Below are positions 8,341-18,290 of a stretch of DNA of 64,000 nt, piece after piece. The DNA lies in contig JACRAU010000013.1 in assembly GCA_016234655.1 (NCBI GenBank), positions 33,057-97,056 of the forward strand. Reading direction: 5' to 3'. The first letter of the stretch is position 1; each line of letters begins with the position of its first letter. Position numbers and translations under genes: made by a program. A model generated the notes under the pieces. That model saw only the letters and a list, made by a program, of their open reading frames with translations, was not told the origin of the DNA and ran no database searches. This DNA is from Betaproteobacteria bacterium (GTDB lineage: Bacteria > Pseudomonadota > Gammaproteobacteria > Burkholderiales > Thiobacillaceae).

Positions 8341-8366
8341 GATATTGTCCCATGGCAAGCAATATC
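8341..8366 (-). promoter_or_regulatory. Inverted repeat directly upstream of vsr
   Basis: GATATTG at 8341-8347 and CAATATC at 8360-8366 are perfect 7-bp inverted arms separated by 12 bases. The element ends 4 bp from the vsr start codon. It could be an operator or an mRNA hairpin that hides the ribosome site. No controller protein gene is visible. Confidence 0.4.
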
Positions 8367-8405
8367 GAGCGAGGTCAATACTCAGCGGGGATTGGGGGTG
8401 ATGAT

Positions 8406-10586
8406 TCAACCCGCGCCGCCCTGGCGCCCCACCATCCCCGCCGCCCGCGCATCGCTCGGCCACGCCTCCAGCGCCACCGACAACTTCCTCCGCCAGTTCG
8501 GGTGCTCGTCCACGGTGCCGGGCAGGTTGGCCTGCTCGGCCTCGCCCAGCATGTCTTCGGCCTGCACGATGAAGAGCTGGGCCGGGCTGCGGGCCAGGCG
8601 TTGGTGGATGGCCTGGATGAGTGCGGGCGTGAGCTCGGGCACCTCGGCCGGGTTGGCGGGTATGCCTTCGGGCAGCAGGCCGTCGCGTTCCAGGGCTTGC
8701 AGCAGGCGCCAGCGGTCGGCATCGCGGCCGGCGGTTTGCGCTTGGCGCAGTTGCTCGCTGGGGTAGAGCTTGAGTTGTTCGCGCAGGGTGATGTCCGCAC
8801 TCTGCCAAAAGCCTTTGAGCGTGGCCAGATCGTGGGTGCTGGCGGCAACCAGGCTTTGCGCGGGGAAGAGGCCGGGGGCGCGGAAGGCGCCGTCCGGCTC
8901 GCGCTCGAAGTAGAACAGCTTGTAGGAGAGCACACCGTATTCATGCAGTTTGTGCCGCACTTCGTCGGGCACGGTGCCCAGGTCTTCGCCGACGATGAGG
9001 CATTGGTTGCGCCGGCTCTCCAGCGCGAGGATGCCGAGCAGGTCGGCGAAGGGATAGGTGAGGTAGGCGCCTTCGTCGCCCTGCATGCCGGGTGGCACCC
9101 AGTACAGTCGCATCAGGCCCATGACGTGGTCCAGGCGCAGGGCGCCGGCATGGCGCATGTTGGCGCGCAGGGCGGCGATGTAGGAGGCGTAGCCGGCTTC
9201 TCTTAGACGGTGCGGTTGCCACGGCGGCAGGCCCCAGTCCTGGCCGCGCGGGTTGAAGTCGTCCGGCGGGCAGCCGGTGCGGGCCTCCAGCGCAAATAAA
9301 TCATGATTCGCCCAGGTTTCGGCGCCACCCTTGTCGACGCCGACCGCCAGGTCTTGATACAGGCCGATGCCGAGGCCCAGTTGCTCGGCCTGGGCGCGTA
9401 GCGCGGCGAGTTGCTCTTCGGCCAGCCATTGCAGGTATTCGAAGTATTCGATGCGCTCGGCATGCTCGGCGGCGAAGGCGCGCACCTCGGGCGAGGCCGG
9501 GTCGCGCCAGGCCTCGGGCCAGACCGGCCAGCCCCAAAGCTCGCCGTCGTGCGCGTGCAAATGCGCTTGCAGCGCCTGGTACAGCGCGAAGCGGCGCAGG
9601 TCTTCGCCGAATTGCGCCTGGAAGGCGCGGAAGGCCTGGGCCCGCGCGCTGTTCTGCGCCAGGTGGGCGCTGCGGAAGTGGCGGTAGAGCAGCGGCAGGA
9701 TGCGGCCCTTGGCCTCGGCCACGCCGGCATGGTCGATCAGGGTGGCGTCGCGCAGCGACTGTAGTTTTGTTTGAAAGGCTTTTTCCGCCACGGCCTGGCG
9801 CGCCTCGGCGCAGTCGGCGAAGCCGGGCACGGCCTCGACATCGAGGTAGAGCGTGTTGACGAACTGCCGGCTGGACGGGCTGTAGGGGCTGATGTGCAGC
9901 GGGTTGTGCGGGTACAGCGCGTGCAGCGGGTTCACGCCGACAAAAGCGGCGCCGGCCTGCGCGGCCCAGGCTAGCAGATGGGAGAGATCGCCGAAGTCGC
10001 CCATGCCCCAGTTGCGTTGGCTGCGCACGCCGTAGAGCTGGACCGACAGGCCCCAGACCCGGCCGCCTTCGGCGATGCAGGGCGGCTGGTGGCAATGGGT
10101 GGGGTGGACGATGAGCGGCAGGTTGCGGGTCTCTTCGGCCAGGTCGAGCTCCAGCCGGTGATAACCGCTGTCGTCGATGGGCGGCAGGTAGAGCCGGTAT
10201 TCGCGCCACGGCTCGCCGTCGAGTTCGCGCGCCTCGCCGTGTTCCAGCGAGCCCGGCGTGCAATGGCCGGCCATCTGGTGGCCGTTTTCAAGGGCCAGGC
10301 GCCAGGTGCACACCTGGCCGGCTTCGCGCTCGGGCAGATGGATCGAGAGCGCAATGGGCGCATCGGCGGGCGCCACCTGCACCGGCGGCAGCTTGCGGCG
10401 CCAGGGCATCTCTTGCCAAGCCTGGATCGACTGCGCGCATGCGGCCTCGTCGGCGCAGGCGATACCCATCGCGCCGAGCAGGGCGCGGCGGGCGGCGTCC
10501 GAGGTCTCGTGTCGATGGCCCCAGATGTCGTAATAGTCGGGCAGGATGCCGACCAGGTCGCAAAGTCGATGCAGGGCATGGCTCAT
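8406..10586 (-). CDS. malQ: 4-alpha-glucanotransferase (amylomaltase)
   Basis: The 726-residue protein is of the long E. coli MalQ type, with an N-terminal beta-rich domain of about 140 residues before a GH77 barrel. Recognisable family segments are [42 protein letters not shown] (nucleophile Asp region), [15 protein letters not shown] (acid/base Glu) and [14 protein letters not shown]. It transfers maltosyl and longer glucan units between alpha-1,4 chains. The start ATG at 10586 overlaps the glgX stop as ATGA, indicating translational coupling in a glgC-glgX-malQ operon for glycogen turnover. Confidence 0.95.
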   Translation of the reverse strand: MSHALHRLCDLVGILPDYYDIWGHRHETSDAARRALLGAMGIACADEAACAQSIQAWQEMPWRRKLPPVQVAPADAPIALSIHLPEREAGQVCTWRLALENGHQMAGHCTPGSLEHGEARELDGEPWREYRLYLPPIDDSGYHRLELDLAEETRNLPLIVHPTHCHQPPCIAEGGRVWGLSVQLYGVRSQRNWGMGDFGDLSHLLAWAAQAGAAFVGVNPLHALYPHNPLHISPYSPSSRQFVNTLYLDVEAVPGFADCAEARQAVAEKAFQTKLQSLRDATLIDHAGVAEAKGRILPLLYRHFRSAHLAQNSARAQAFRAFQAQFGEDLRRFALYQALQAHLHAHDGELWGWPVWPEAWRDPASPEVRAFAAEHAERIEYFEYLQWLAEEQLAALRAQAEQLGLGIGLYQDLAVGVDKGGAETWANHDLFALEARTGCPPDDFNPRGQDWGLPPWQPHRLREAGYASYIAALRANMRHAGALRLDHVMGLMRLYWVPPGMQGDEGAYLTYPFADLLGILALESRRNQCLIVGEDLGTVPDEVRHKLHEYGVLSYKLFYFEREPDGAFRAPGLFPAQSLVAASTHDLATLKGFWQSADITLREQLKLYPSEQLRQAQTAGRDADRWRLLQALERDGLLPEGIPANPAEVPELTPALIQAIHQRLARSPAQLFIVQAEDMLGEAEQANLPGTVDEHPNWRRKLSVALEAWPSDARAAGMVGRQGGAG

Positions 10587-12697
10587 GCCGATCTCCGGGG
10601 CAGGGTGAGCAGAGCGAAGGAGCGTGCCATCAGCGGGTAGTTGCAGCCCGGCGCGAAGGCGTCGTGCAGAGCCAGGCCATTCGGCCGCGCGGTGTCGAGC
10701 GCCGCCGTCCAGGCATCGCCGCCGCGCGGGGCCGGCATGGTGAAGGGCAGCGGCTCGTGGTGGGCGTTGAACAGCAACAGGAAGTCGTCGTCGACGATGC
10801 GCCGGCCATGGTTGTCGACCTCGTCCATGGCCGAGCCGGCCAGGTAGACGCCCAGGCAGCGGGCGAAGTGGTGCTGCCATTCCTCGTCGCTCATCTCGGC
10901 GCCGCTCGGCTTGAGCCAGACGATGTCCTTCACGCCATGGCCGTGGATGTCGCGGCCCTGGAAGAAGCGGCGTCGGCGCAGCACCGGGTGCGCCGCGCGC
11001 AGCGCCAAGCAGGTGGCGACGAAGTCGAGCAGGTCGCGGTCGGCGTGCGGCCAGTCCAGCCAACTGATCGGGTTGTCCTGGCAATAGGCATTGTTGTTGC
11101 CGCCCTGGACACGGCCCAGCTCGTCGCCGGCGCAGAGCATGGGCACGCCTTGCGAGAAGATCAGCGTGGTCATGAAGTTGCGCTTTTGGCGCAGGCGCAG
11201 GGCCTGGATCGCGGGGTCGTCGCTCGGCCCCTCGACCCCGCAGTTCCACGAGCGGTTGTGCGATTCGCCGTCGCGGTTGCCCTCAAGGTTGGCCTCGTTG
11301 TGCTTGGTGTTGTAGCTGACCAGGTCGCACAGGGTGAAGCCGTCGTGGCAGGTGATGAAGTTGATGCTGGCATAGGGCCGGCGGCCGCTGTGGGCATACA
11401 AATCGGAGGAGCCGGTGATGCGGGTGGCGAACTCGCCGATCAGGCCGCCCTCGCCGCGCCAGTAGTCGCGCATCACGTCGCGGTAGCGGCCGTTCCATTC
11501 GGTCCAGCCGACCGGGAAGTTGCCGACCTGGTAGCCGCCCTCGCCCAGGTCCCACGGTTCGGCGATCAGCTTCACCTGCGACAGCACCGGGTCCTGGTGG
11601 ATGATGTCGAAGAAGGCGCCGAGCTTGTCGACCTCGTGCAGCTCGCGCGCCAGGGCCGAGGCGAGATCGAAACGGAAGCCGTCGACGTGCATCTCCTGCA
11701 CCCAATATCTCAATGAATCCATGATCAACTGCAACACGCGCGGGTGCATCATGTTCAGGGTGTTGCCGCAGCCGGTGTAGTCCTTGTAGTGGCGGCGGTC
11801 GCCGGCCAGGCGGTAATAGGCGGCGTTGTCGATGCCGCGAAAGCACAAGGTCGGCCCCTGCTCGTTGCCTTCGGCGGTGTGGTTGTAGACCACGTCGAGG
11901 ATGACCTCGATGCCGTGGGTATGCAGGGTCTTCACCATGCCCTTGAATTCGGCGATGTCGCCGTGGGCGGCATAGCGCAGGTCGGGCGCGAAATAGCCGA
12001 TGGAGTTGTAGCCCCAGTAATTGCGCAGGCCCTTCTCGACCAGGAAGTGGTCGTCGACGAAGGCGTGCACCGGCATCAGTTCCACGGCGGTGACGCCCAG
12101 GCGCTTGAAGTGCTCGATGACCGGCGCGCTGGCCAGGGCGGCGTAGCTGCCGCGCAGCGGGCCGGGGATGTCCGGGTGCCGTTGGGTGAAGCCTTTCACG
12201 TGCAGCTCGTAGATCACCGTCTCGTGCCACGGCGTCTTGGGTGGCCGATCATCGCCCCAGGCGTAGGCCGGGTCGATCACCTGGCACTTGGGCATGCCGG
12301 GCGCGGAGTCGCGCGTGTCCATGGCGCTGTCGTCGTGCAGGGCGCCGGGCCTGTGGCCGTAGTGCGCGTCCGACCATTCGAGCGGGCCGACGATGGCCTT
12401 GGCATAGGGGTCGAGCAAGAGCTTGTGCGGGTTGAAGCGATGGCCGTCTTGCGGCCGATAGGGACCGTGCACCCGGTAGCCGTAGAGCTGGCCGGGCCGG
12501 ATATCGGGCAGATAGCCGTGCCAGACCCGGTCGGTCTGCTCCGGCAGGACGATGCGCCCGGTCTCGTACCGGCCGGTGGGGTCGAACAGGCACAGCTCGA
12601 CTTTCTCGGCGTGTTCCGAGAACAGCGCGAAGTTGACGCCGCTGCCGTCCCAGGTGGCGCCGAGCGGATAGGGTTGGCCGAGCCAGACGGTATGCAC
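10583..12697 (-). CDS. glgX: Glycogen debranching enzyme GlgX
   Basis: The 704-residue protein has an N-terminal CBM48-like domain ([20 protein letters not shown]) followed by a GH13 barrel. Barrel motifs include [23 protein letters not shown] (nucleophile Asp), LIAEPWD (acid/base Glu) and [12 protein letters not shown]. It hydrolyses alpha-1,6 branches of phosphorylase limit dextrin. I chose the GTG at 12697, which reads [13 protein letters not shown], because the family begins at this point and the codon overlaps the glgC stop by one base. The open frame upstream of it is antisense shadow within glgC. Confidence 0.95.
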   Translation of the reverse strand: MHTVWLGQPYPLGATWDGSGVNFALFSEHAEKVELCLFDPTGRYETGRIVLPEQTDRVWHGYLPDIRPGQLYGYRVHGPYRPQDGHRFNPHKLLLDPYAKAIVGPLEWSDAHYGHRPGALHDDSAMDTRDSAPGMPKCQVIDPAYAWGDDRPPKTPWHETVIYELHVKGFTQRHPDIPGPLRGSYAALASAPVIEHFKRLGVTAVELMPVHAFVDDHFLVEKGLRNYWGYNSIGYFAPDLRYAAHGDIAEFKGMVKTLHTHGIEVILDVVYNHTAEGNEQGPTLCFRGIDNAAYYRLAGDRRHYKDYTGCGNTLNMMHPRVLQLIMDSLRYWVQEMHVDGFRFDLASALARELHEVDKLGAFFDIIHQDPVLSQVKLIAEPWDLGEGGYQVGNFPVGWTEWNGRYRDVMRDYWRGEGGLIGEFATRITGSSDLYAHSGRRPYASINFITCHDGFTLCDLVSYNTKHNEANLEGNRDGESHNRSWNCGVEGPSDDPAIQALRLRQKRNFMTTLIFSQGVPMLCAGDELGRVQGGNNNAYCQDNPISWLDWPHADRDLLDFVATCLALRAAHPVLRRRRFFQGRDIHGHGVKDIVWLKPSGAEMSDEEWQHHFARCLGVYLAGSAMDEVDNHGRRIVDDDFLLLFNAHHEPLPFTMPAPRGGDAWTAALDTARPNGLALHDAFAPGCNYPLMARSFALLTLPRRSA

Positions 12698-13938
12698 TAG
12701 TGCTCCTCGCTGAACGAGGTGCGTGTGGTGCCGAAGACCGAGCCTTCGGCCAACACCACGATGCCCGACTCGGTGACGTGGTAACGGACGCGGTCCTGCT
12801 TGGGGTCGAAACCGATGCGGGTGTCCGGCTCGATCACGTTGTAGCGGTCGACGATCACGCGTTTCAGCTTGGCGCCGCGCTTGATCACCACGTTGTCCAT
12901 GATCACGCAGTCCTCGATCTCGGCGCAGGGCTCGACCACCACCTCGCGCCGCAAGACCGAGTTTTTGATCTTGGCGTCGTTGATCAGGCAGCCGGCGCTG
13001 ACGATGCAGTTGTCGATCTCGGCCCCGACGAACTTGGCGACCGGGCCTTGGTAGTTGCTGGAGTAGATGGGCCAGCGGGCGTTGAACACGTCGAAGCGCG
13101 GTTCCATGCCGAGCACGTCCATATGGGCGTCGTAATAGGCGTCCAGGGTGCCGACATCGCGCCAATAGTTTTGTTCTTCGTAAGGCTTCACGCCGGGCAC
13201 CTCGTTCTGGCCGAAGTCGTAGGCATAGAGCCGGCCGGCCTCGGCCAACTCGGGCAATACGTGCTTGCCGAAATCGTTGCCGCCCGAGGCGAGGCATCTC
13301 TCCAGGGCATCGAGCAGCGCCGAGGTGTTGAACAGGTAGTTGCCCATCGAGGCATAGGCGTGGCTCGGCCGGCCGGGCATGGCCGGCGGCGCCTTGGGTT
13401 TTTCCAGGAAGCCGCGGATGCGGCCGTCGGCCTCGGCATCGATCACGCCGAAGGCCGAGGCCTGCGGCAGCGGCACCGGCAGGGCGGCCACGGTGGCGGC
13501 GGCATTGCGCGCCTGGTGGAACTCGATCATCTGGCGGATATCCATGCGGTAGATGTGATCGGCGCCGAACACCAGCACCATGTCCGGCGCGTGCTGCTTG
13601 ATCAGGTTGAGGTTCTGGTAGACCGCGTCGGCCGTGCCCTGGAACCATTGCTGGCCGGTGCGCATCTGCGGCGGCACCACGGTGATGAAGTGTCCGGGCA
13701 ACAAGGGCGGCAAGACCCAGGCCTTGCGCACGTGCTCGATCAGCGATTGCGACTTGTATTGCACCAAGAGATAAATCGAATGGATGCCGGAGTTGACCAG
13801 GTTGGACAGCACGAAATCGACGATACGGTAGCGCGCGCCGAACGGCACCGACGGCTTGGAGCGCTCGGCCGTCAGCGGGTGCAGGCGGCTGCCTTCGCCG
13901 CCGGCCATGACCAAGGCCAGTATCTTCGGTTGCGTCAT
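12697..13938 (-). CDS. glgC: Glucose-1-phosphate adenylyltransferase
   Basis: The 413-residue enzyme makes ADP-glucose from ATP and glucose 1-phosphate, the first committed step of glycogen synthesis. Visible features are the N-terminal nucleotide-binding loop [20 protein letters not shown], the GTADAVYQN segment, the FLEKPKAP sugar-phosphate region, and C-terminal left-handed beta-helix repeats. The ATG at 13938 has an AAGGAC site and gives the usual family N-terminus ([14 protein letters not shown]). An upstream in-frame ATG at 14013 would add 25 residues without family support. It is the first gene of the glgC-glgX-malQ operon; no glgA or glgB is present in the window. Confidence 0.95.
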   Translation of the reverse strand: MTQPKILALVMAGGEGSRLHPLTAERSKPSVPFGARYRIVDFVLSNLVNSGIHSIYLLVQYKSQSLIEHVRKAWVLPPLLPGHFITVVPPQMRTGQQWFQGTADAVYQNLNLIKQHAPDMVLVFGADHIYRMDIRQMIEFHQARNAAATVAALPVPLPQASAFGVIDAEADGRIRGFLEKPKAPPAMPGRPSHAYASMGNYLFNTSALLDALERCLASGGNDFGKHVLPELAEAGRLYAYDFGQNEVPGVKPYEEQNYWRDVGTLDAYYDAHMDVLGMEPRFDVFNARWPIYSSNYQGPVAKFVGAEIDNCIVSAGCLINDAKIKNSVLRREVVVEPCAEIEDCVIMDNVVIKRGAKLKRVIVDRYNVIEPDTRIGFDPKQDRVRYHVTESGIVVLAEGSVFGTTRTSFSEEH

Positions 13939-14145
13939 CGTTTTGTCCTTATGTCGGGCCGTGGGGATCGCGGGGGCCGTCATCGGCCCGGCCCACATCG
14001 TCCCTCTTTCCATGGGGTATAGGCAAATTGCGTGCCGTGGGCGACTTTATCCGAGCCGGGTTTCATTTTTCGGTCCGCCGCGCGCCGGGCTGCGCCGGGG
14101 CCTGGCTGCTATGCTAGCGGCATTGCGGACATCGAAGGTTCGACG

Positions 14146-15453
14146 GTGAGCAACCGGGATTGGATAGCGCGCAGCCGCGCCAGCTTGTGGCACCCCTGCA
14201 CCCAGATGAAGCATCTGGAGGCGATGCCGCCCTTGCCCATCGCGCGCGGCGAGGGGCCGTGGCTGATCGATTACGAGGGCCGGCGCTATCTCGACGCGAT
14301 CTCGTCCTGGTGGGTCAACCTGTTCGGCCATTGCCATCCGCGCATCAACGCCGCGCTACGCGATCAGCTCGATCGCATCGAGCACGTCATCCTGGCCGGC
14401 TGCACCCACGCGCCGGTGGTCGAGTTGTCCGAACGCCTGGCGCGGCTGACCGGCCTGGGCCATGCCTTCTACGGCTCGGACGGCGCCTCGGCCACCGAGA
14501 TCGCGTTGAAAATGAGCTTCCATTACTGGCGCAACAGCGGCCGGGCGCAGAAGACCGGCTTCGTCAGCCTCAAGCACGGCTATCACGGCGAAACCCTGGG
14601 CGCGCTGTCGGTCACCGACGTGGCCTTGTTCAAAGACACCTATGCCCCCTTGCTGCGCCACACCCACCAGGTCATGTCGCCCGATTGGCGCCTGGCCGAG
14701 CCGGGCGAGTCGGCCGAGGCCTACGCCTTGCGCGCGGCGGCCGATCTGGAGCGCCACCTTGAGCAACACGCCGATGCCACGGCCGCGCTGATCGTCGAGC
14801 CCTTGGTCCAGGGCGCGGCCGGCATGGCCATGTACCACCCGGTCTATCTGCAACAAGCGCGCGCGCTGTGCGACCGCTTCGACGTGCACCTGATCGCCGA
14901 CGAGATCGCGGTCGGCTTCGGCCGCACCGGCACGCTGTTCGCCTGCGAGCAGGCCGGCGTGCGGCCCGACCTGATCTGCCTGTCCAAGGGCATCACCGGC
15001 GGCTATCTGCCCTTGTCGGCCGTGCTGTGCAGCGATGCGATCTACGCCGCCTTCTACGACGACCATGCCGCGCGCGGTTTCCTGCATTCGCACTCCTACA
15101 CCGGCAATGCGCTGGCCTGCCGGGCCGCGCTGGCGGTGCTCGACCTGTTCGAGGGCGGCAAGGTGCTCGAAGCCAACCGCGACAAGGCGGCGCGCCTGAC
15201 CGCCATGCTGGCCGAGGTGGCCGCCCACCCGAGGGTCGAGCATTTCCGCCACCTGGGCATGATCTGGGCCTTCGACGTGAAGGACGCCGAACCCGGTTTC
15301 TCCCGGGCCTGGCACGAGCGGGCCTTGGCCGAGGGGGTGTTCATGCGGCCCATCGGCAACAGCGTCTACGTCATGCCGCCCTATGTGATCGGCGAGGGCG
15401 AGATGCACCTGATCGCACGGGTGTGCCGCAAATTGCTGGATGCGCGGGATTGA
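14146..15453 (+). CDS. bioA: Adenosylmethionine--8-amino-7-oxononanoate aminotransferase
   Basis: The 435-residue PLP enzyme converts 7-keto-8-aminopelargonate to 7,8-diaminopelargonate in biotin synthesis, using S-adenosylmethionine as amino donor. It shows the BioA hallmark SLWHPCTQM near the N-terminus, SSWWVNLFGHCHPRI, the GSDGASATEIALKM cofactor-phosphate region, LIADEIAVGFGRTG, and the Schiff-base Lys in CLSKGITGGYLPLS. The GTG at 14146 preceded by GAAGG gives the usual N-terminus; the open frame continues upstream to 14032 without homology. No other bio genes lie nearby. Confidence 0.93.
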   Translation: MSNRDWIARSRASLWHPCTQMKHLEAMPPLPIARGEGPWLIDYEGRRYLDAISSWWVNLFGHCHPRINAALRDQLDRIEHVILAGCTHAPVVELSERLARLTGLGHAFYGSDGASATEIALKMSFHYWRNSGRAQKTGFVSLKHGYHGETLGALSVTDVALFKDTYAPLLRHTHQVMSPDWRLAEPGESAEAYALRAAADLERHLEQHADATAALIVEPLVQGAAGMAMYHPVYLQQARALCDRFDVHLIADEIAVGFGRTGTLFACEQAGVRPDLICLSKGITGGYLPLSAVLCSDAIYAAFYDDHAARGFLHSHSYTGNALACRAALAVLDLFEGGKVLEANRDKAARLTAMLAEVAAHPRVEHFRHLGMIWAFDVKDAEPGFSRAWHERALAEGVFMRPIGNSVYVMPPYVIGEGEMHLIARVCRKLLDARD

Positions 15454-15522
15454 GCGCGGTGCGGCAAAAGGTCGCGACCGGTCAACCGGCCGGGCGGGCA
15501 TGGCGTTAATGGCCTAGCCCGA

Positions 15523-15565
15523 CTAGTCCAAAAGCACGATGGTCTGGCTATTTGCAGTGGACTAG
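15523..15565. promoter_or_regulatory. Perfect inverted repeat upstream of the cytochrome c gene
   Basis: CTAGTCCA at 15523-15530 and TGGACTAG at 15558-15565 form a perfect 8-bp inverted pair, 27 bp apart, about 60 bp upstream of the cytochrome start. TATAAC at 15572-15577 may be a -10 box. This could be a regulator-binding site. Confidence 0.35.
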
Positions 15566-15624
15566 GCTTTGTATAACATTGACCCATGCACCTTGGATCG
15601 GTGCATTTCACTTAGGAGAATCGA

Positions 15625-15930
15625 ATGAAACTGATCGTTACCGCCGCCGCCCTGGCCCTGGCCTTTACCGCCGGCACCGCTTCCGCCAGCCAGGCCCTGG
15701 CCCAGAAATACAGCTGCCTGAGCTGCCACCAGGTCGACAAGAAGGTCGTCGGCCCGGCGCTGGCCGACGTGTCCAAGAAGTACAAGGGCAACGCCAAGGC
15801 CGAGGCCACCATCGCCGGCGTGATCAAGAACGGCAGCAAGGGTGCCTGGGGCGCCGTGCCGATGCCGCCGAGCCCGCAGGTGCCGGATGCCGACGCCGCC
15901 GCGATCGCCAAGTGGGTCATGTCGCTGTAA
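15625..15930 (+). CDS. Small class I cytochrome c (c-551/c-552 type)
   Basis: The 101-residue precursor has a signal peptide ending around TASAS (residue 21-22), one CLSCH haem motif at about residues 32-36, and a C-terminal methionine ligand in the VPMPPSPQV loop. The mature protein of about 80 residues is a periplasmic electron carrier, likely a donor to a terminal oxidase or to a peroxidase such as the one at 2824-3843. A TAGGAG-type ribosome site precedes the ATG. The gene is monocistronic, with a strong terminator 20 bp downstream. Confidence 0.93.
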   Translation: MKLIVTAAALALAFTAGTASASQALAQKYSCLSCHQVDKKVVGPALADVSKKYKGNAKAEATIAGVIKNGSKGAWGAVPMPPSPQVPDADAAAIAKWVMSL

Positions 15931-15951
15931 GCCTATAGCGCGATCCCCAGG

Positions 15952-15977
15952 AAAGGCCGGCCCGTCCGGCCTTTTTT
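15952..15977 (+). terminator. Rho-independent terminator of the cytochrome c gene
   Basis: AAAGGCCGG and CCGGCCTTT form a 9-bp perfect stem with a 5-nt loop (CCCGT), followed directly by a T-run. It is one of the clearest intrinsic terminators in the window. Confidence 0.9.
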
Positions 15978-16058
15978 GTTGCCCGCGCCAAGCGCCGCCC
16001 CGTCTCGGCCTGTGGTATAAACACGGCGTTAAAAACCAGACTGGATGGGACCCCGACC

Positions 16059-17198
16059 ATGCGCCTTGCCGCCGCTTCCGCTTTGCTCGCCGCCTTGTTC
16101 GTCGCCGCCGGTTGCGGCCAGAAGACCGAAGAGGCCGCCGGCACCGTGATCAAGATCGGTTCGGTCGCGCCGCTGACCGGGCCGCAGGCGCACCTGGGCA
16201 AGGACAACGAAAACGGCGCCCGCCTCGCCATCGAGGAGCTGAACGCCAAGGGCATCACCCTCGGCGGCAAGCCGGTCCGGCTGGAGCTGGTCGGCGAGGA
16301 CGACGGCGCCGATCCCAAGACCGGCACCGTGGTCGCGCAGAAGCTGGTCGATCTTGGCGTAGTCGGCGTGGTCGGCCACCTGAATTCGGGCACCAGCATT
16401 CCCGCCTCTAAGCTTTATGCCGACGCCGGCATCCCGCAGGTGTCGCCCTCGGCCACCGCCATCGCCTATACCGCCCAGGGCTACAAGACCGCGTTCCGGG
16501 TGATGACCAACGACGAGCAGCAGGGCAAGGCGCTCGGTCAGTTCGCGGTCAAATCCATGGGCGCGAAGAAGATCGCGATCATCGACGACCGCACCGCCTA
16601 CGGCCAGGGTTTGGCCGACGAATTCGAGAAGGCGGTGAAGGCCGGCGGCGGCGAGGTGGTGGCGCGCGAATTCACCAACGACCGCGCCACCGATTTCACC
16701 GCCATCCTGACCTCGATCAAGGGCAAGGGTCCCGAGGTGCTGTTCTTCGGCGGCATGGACCCGCAAGGCGGGCCGATGGCGCAGCAGATGAAGCGCCTGG
16801 GCCTGAACGCCAAATTGCTCGGCGGCGACGGCATCCAGAACGTGAACTTCCTCAAGCTGGCCGGCGCCGAGGCCGAGGGCACGGTGGCCTCGCTGCCCGG
16901 CCTGCCGCTCGATGCGATGCCGGGCGGCGCCGAGTTCAAGAAGCGGTTCGAGGCCAAGTACGGGCCGATCCAGGTCTATGCGCCCTATGCCTACGACGCC
17001 GCCTATGTGCTGGTCGACGCGATGCGCCGCGCCGATTCGGCCGATCCGGCCAAGATCGTGGCCGAGCTGCCGAAGACCGACCTGCAAGGCGTCACCGGCC
17101 AATTGCGTTTCGACGGGAAGGGCGACGTGACCGGCGGCTCGGTCACCCTGTATCAGGTGAAGAACGGCGCCTGGGCCGTGCTGGAAACGGTTAAATAG
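16059..17198 (+). CDS. livK: Branched-chain amino acid ABC transporter, substrate-binding protein
   Basis: The 379-residue precursor has a lipoprotein-type signal (LFVAAGCG, lipidated Cys near residue 20) followed by the periplasmic type I binding fold (IKIGSVAPLTGPQAHLGKDN). It should capture leucine, isoleucine, valine or a related ligand and deliver it to the permeases encoded downstream. Ligand choice within this family (amino acids, amides, urea) cannot be set from sequence. It begins the livKHMGF cluster and is separated from livH by a palindromic repeat at 17201-17269. Confidence 0.9.
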   Translation: MRLAAASALLAALFVAAGCGQKTEEAAGTVIKIGSVAPLTGPQAHLGKDNENGARLAIEELNAKGITLGGKPVRLELVGEDDGADPKTGTVVAQKLVDLGVVGVVGHLNSGTSIPASKLYADAGIPQVSPSATAIAYTAQGYKTAFRVMTNDEQQGKALGQFAVKSMGAKKIAIIDDRTAYGQGLADEFEKAVKAGGGEVVAREFTNDRATDFTAILTSIKGKGPEVLFFGGMDPQGGPMAQQMKRLGLNAKLLGGDGIQNVNFLKLAGAEAEGTVASLPGLPLDAMPGGAEFKKRFEAKYGPIQVYAPYAYDAAYVLVDAMRRADSADPAKIVAELPKTDLQGVTGQLRFDGKGDVTGGSVTLYQVKNGAWAVLETVK

Positions 17199-17200
17199 AT

Positions 17201-17269
17201 GTAGGAGGCCCGTCCTCGGGCCGAAGGTTCGCGGCCAGGATACCCAAAGGGCATAAAGGCCGCTCCTAC
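17201..17269. repeat. Dispersed palindromic repeat (GTAGGAG family) between livK and livH
   Basis: The outer arms GTAGGAG and CTCCTAC enclose the hairpin GGCCCG-TCCT-CGGGCC and a GCGGCC/GGCCGC pair. The same design occurs at 50045-50099, and a shorter variant at 33833-33892. It may attenuate transcription between the abundant binding-protein gene and the permease genes. Confidence 0.75.
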
Positions 17270-17286
17270 AACACTCGCTCGCCCTC

Positions 17287-18216
17287 GTGGACATCTTCAT
17301 ACAGCAACTCATCAACGGCCTGGTGCTCGGCAGCATCTACGCGCTGGTCGCGCTCGGCTACACCATGGTCTACGGCATCCTGGAGCTGATCAACTTCGCC
17401 CACGGCGAGGTGACCATGATGGGCGCGATGGTGGCGTTGGCGGTGATCGGCGCGCTGATGGGCGTGGCGCCCGACCTGCCCGGCGTCGTGGTCGTGCTCG
17501 GCGGCGTGCTGATCGCGGTGCCGGTCTGCATGCTGCTCGGCTTCGGCATCGAGCGCCTGGCCTACCGGCCGCTACGCAACGCGCCGCGCCTGGCGCCGCT
17601 GATCACCGCAATCGGCCTGTCCATCGTGCTGCAAAACGTCGCGATGCTGATCTGGGGCCGGCAATACATCGCCTTCCCGCCGCTGCTGCCCAAGGGCCAG
17701 TTCGAGATACTCGGCGCCCACATCAGCGTCTTGCAGTTGTTCATCGTCGCGTTGTCGGTCACGGTCATGCTCGGCCTGTGGTTCACCGTGCAGAAGACCC
17801 GGCTCGGCCGCGCCATGCGCGCGACCGCGCAGTCGCGCGAGGTGGCCGCGCTGATGGGGGTGAACGTGAACTCGGTGATCGCCGCCACCTTCATCATCGG
17901 CTCGGCCCTGGCCGCGCTGGCCGGGGTGATGGTCAGCGCCTATTACGGCCTGGCCCACTATTACATGGGTTTCCTGCTGGGCTTGAAGGCCTTCTCCGCC
18001 GCGGTGCTGGGCGGCATCGGCAACATCGCCGGCGCCATGCTCGGCGGTCTGCTGCTCGGCGTGATCGAGGCGCTCGGCGCCGGCTACATCGGCGACCTGA
18101 GCGGCGGCTTTCTCGGCAGTCACTATCAGGACGTGTTCGCCTTCTTCATCTTGAGCCTGGTGCTGGTGTTCCGGCCGTCCGGTCTGCTGGGGGAGCGGGT
18201 TGCGAGCCGTGCATAA
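17287..18216 (+). CDS. livH: Branched-chain amino acid ABC transporter permease LivH
   Basis: The 309-residue integral membrane protein has about eight hydrophobic helices. It starts with the family-typical QQLINGLVLGSIYALVALGY and contains LINFAHGEVTMMGAM and the EAA-like loop followed by GLKAFSAAVLGGIGNIAGAM. It forms half of the inner-membrane channel with LivM. The start is GTG at 17287; the ribosome site is weak, so coupling to upstream transcription through the repeat is possible. Confidence 0.93.
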   Translation: MDIFIQQLINGLVLGSIYALVALGYTMVYGILELINFAHGEVTMMGAMVALAVIGALMGVAPDLPGVVVVLGGVLIAVPVCMLLGFGIERLAYRPLRNAPRLAPLITAIGLSIVLQNVAMLIWGRQYIAFPPLLPKGQFEILGAHISVLQLFIVALSVTVMLGLWFTVQKTRLGRAMRATAQSREVAALMGVNVNSVIAATFIIGSALAALAGVMVSAYYGLAHYYMGFLLGLKAFSAAVLGGIGNIAGAMLGGLLLGVIEALGAGYIGDLSGGFLGSHYQDVFAFFILSLVLVFRPSGLLGERVASRA

Positions 18217-18245
18217 AACCCATCTCGCGCAGCGAATCGGTTTCA

Positions 18246-18281
18246 TCCTCCCTCGCAAGCGGGGGAGGGTTAGGGGAGAGG
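18246..18281. repeat. REP-like palindrome between livH and livM
   Basis: CTCCCTCGCAAGCGGGGGAG followed by GGTTAGGGGAGAGGG is an imperfect palindrome. A better-preserved relative lies at 52899-52938 after gshB. This is the widely dispersed CCCTCTCCCGC-AA-GCGGGAGAGGG type of repeat. Confidence 0.7.
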
Positions 18282-18290
18282 GAAACGATC

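Noticed and set aside
10587..11249. Extension of malQ upstream into glgX
   Set aside because: The extra sequence is Arg/Ala/Pro-rich shadow translation of glgX; malQ homology starts at the ATG overlapping the glgX stop.
9978..11716. Long plus-strand open frames opposite the glycogen genes
   Set aside because: These are antisense frames created by high GC and third-position bias; composition is unlike real protein and the minus-strand genes are certain.
17201..17269. Rho-independent terminator ending livK transcription
   Set aside because: Hairpins are strong but there is no T-tract, and livHMGF follow in the same direction; treated as a repeat that may attenuate.
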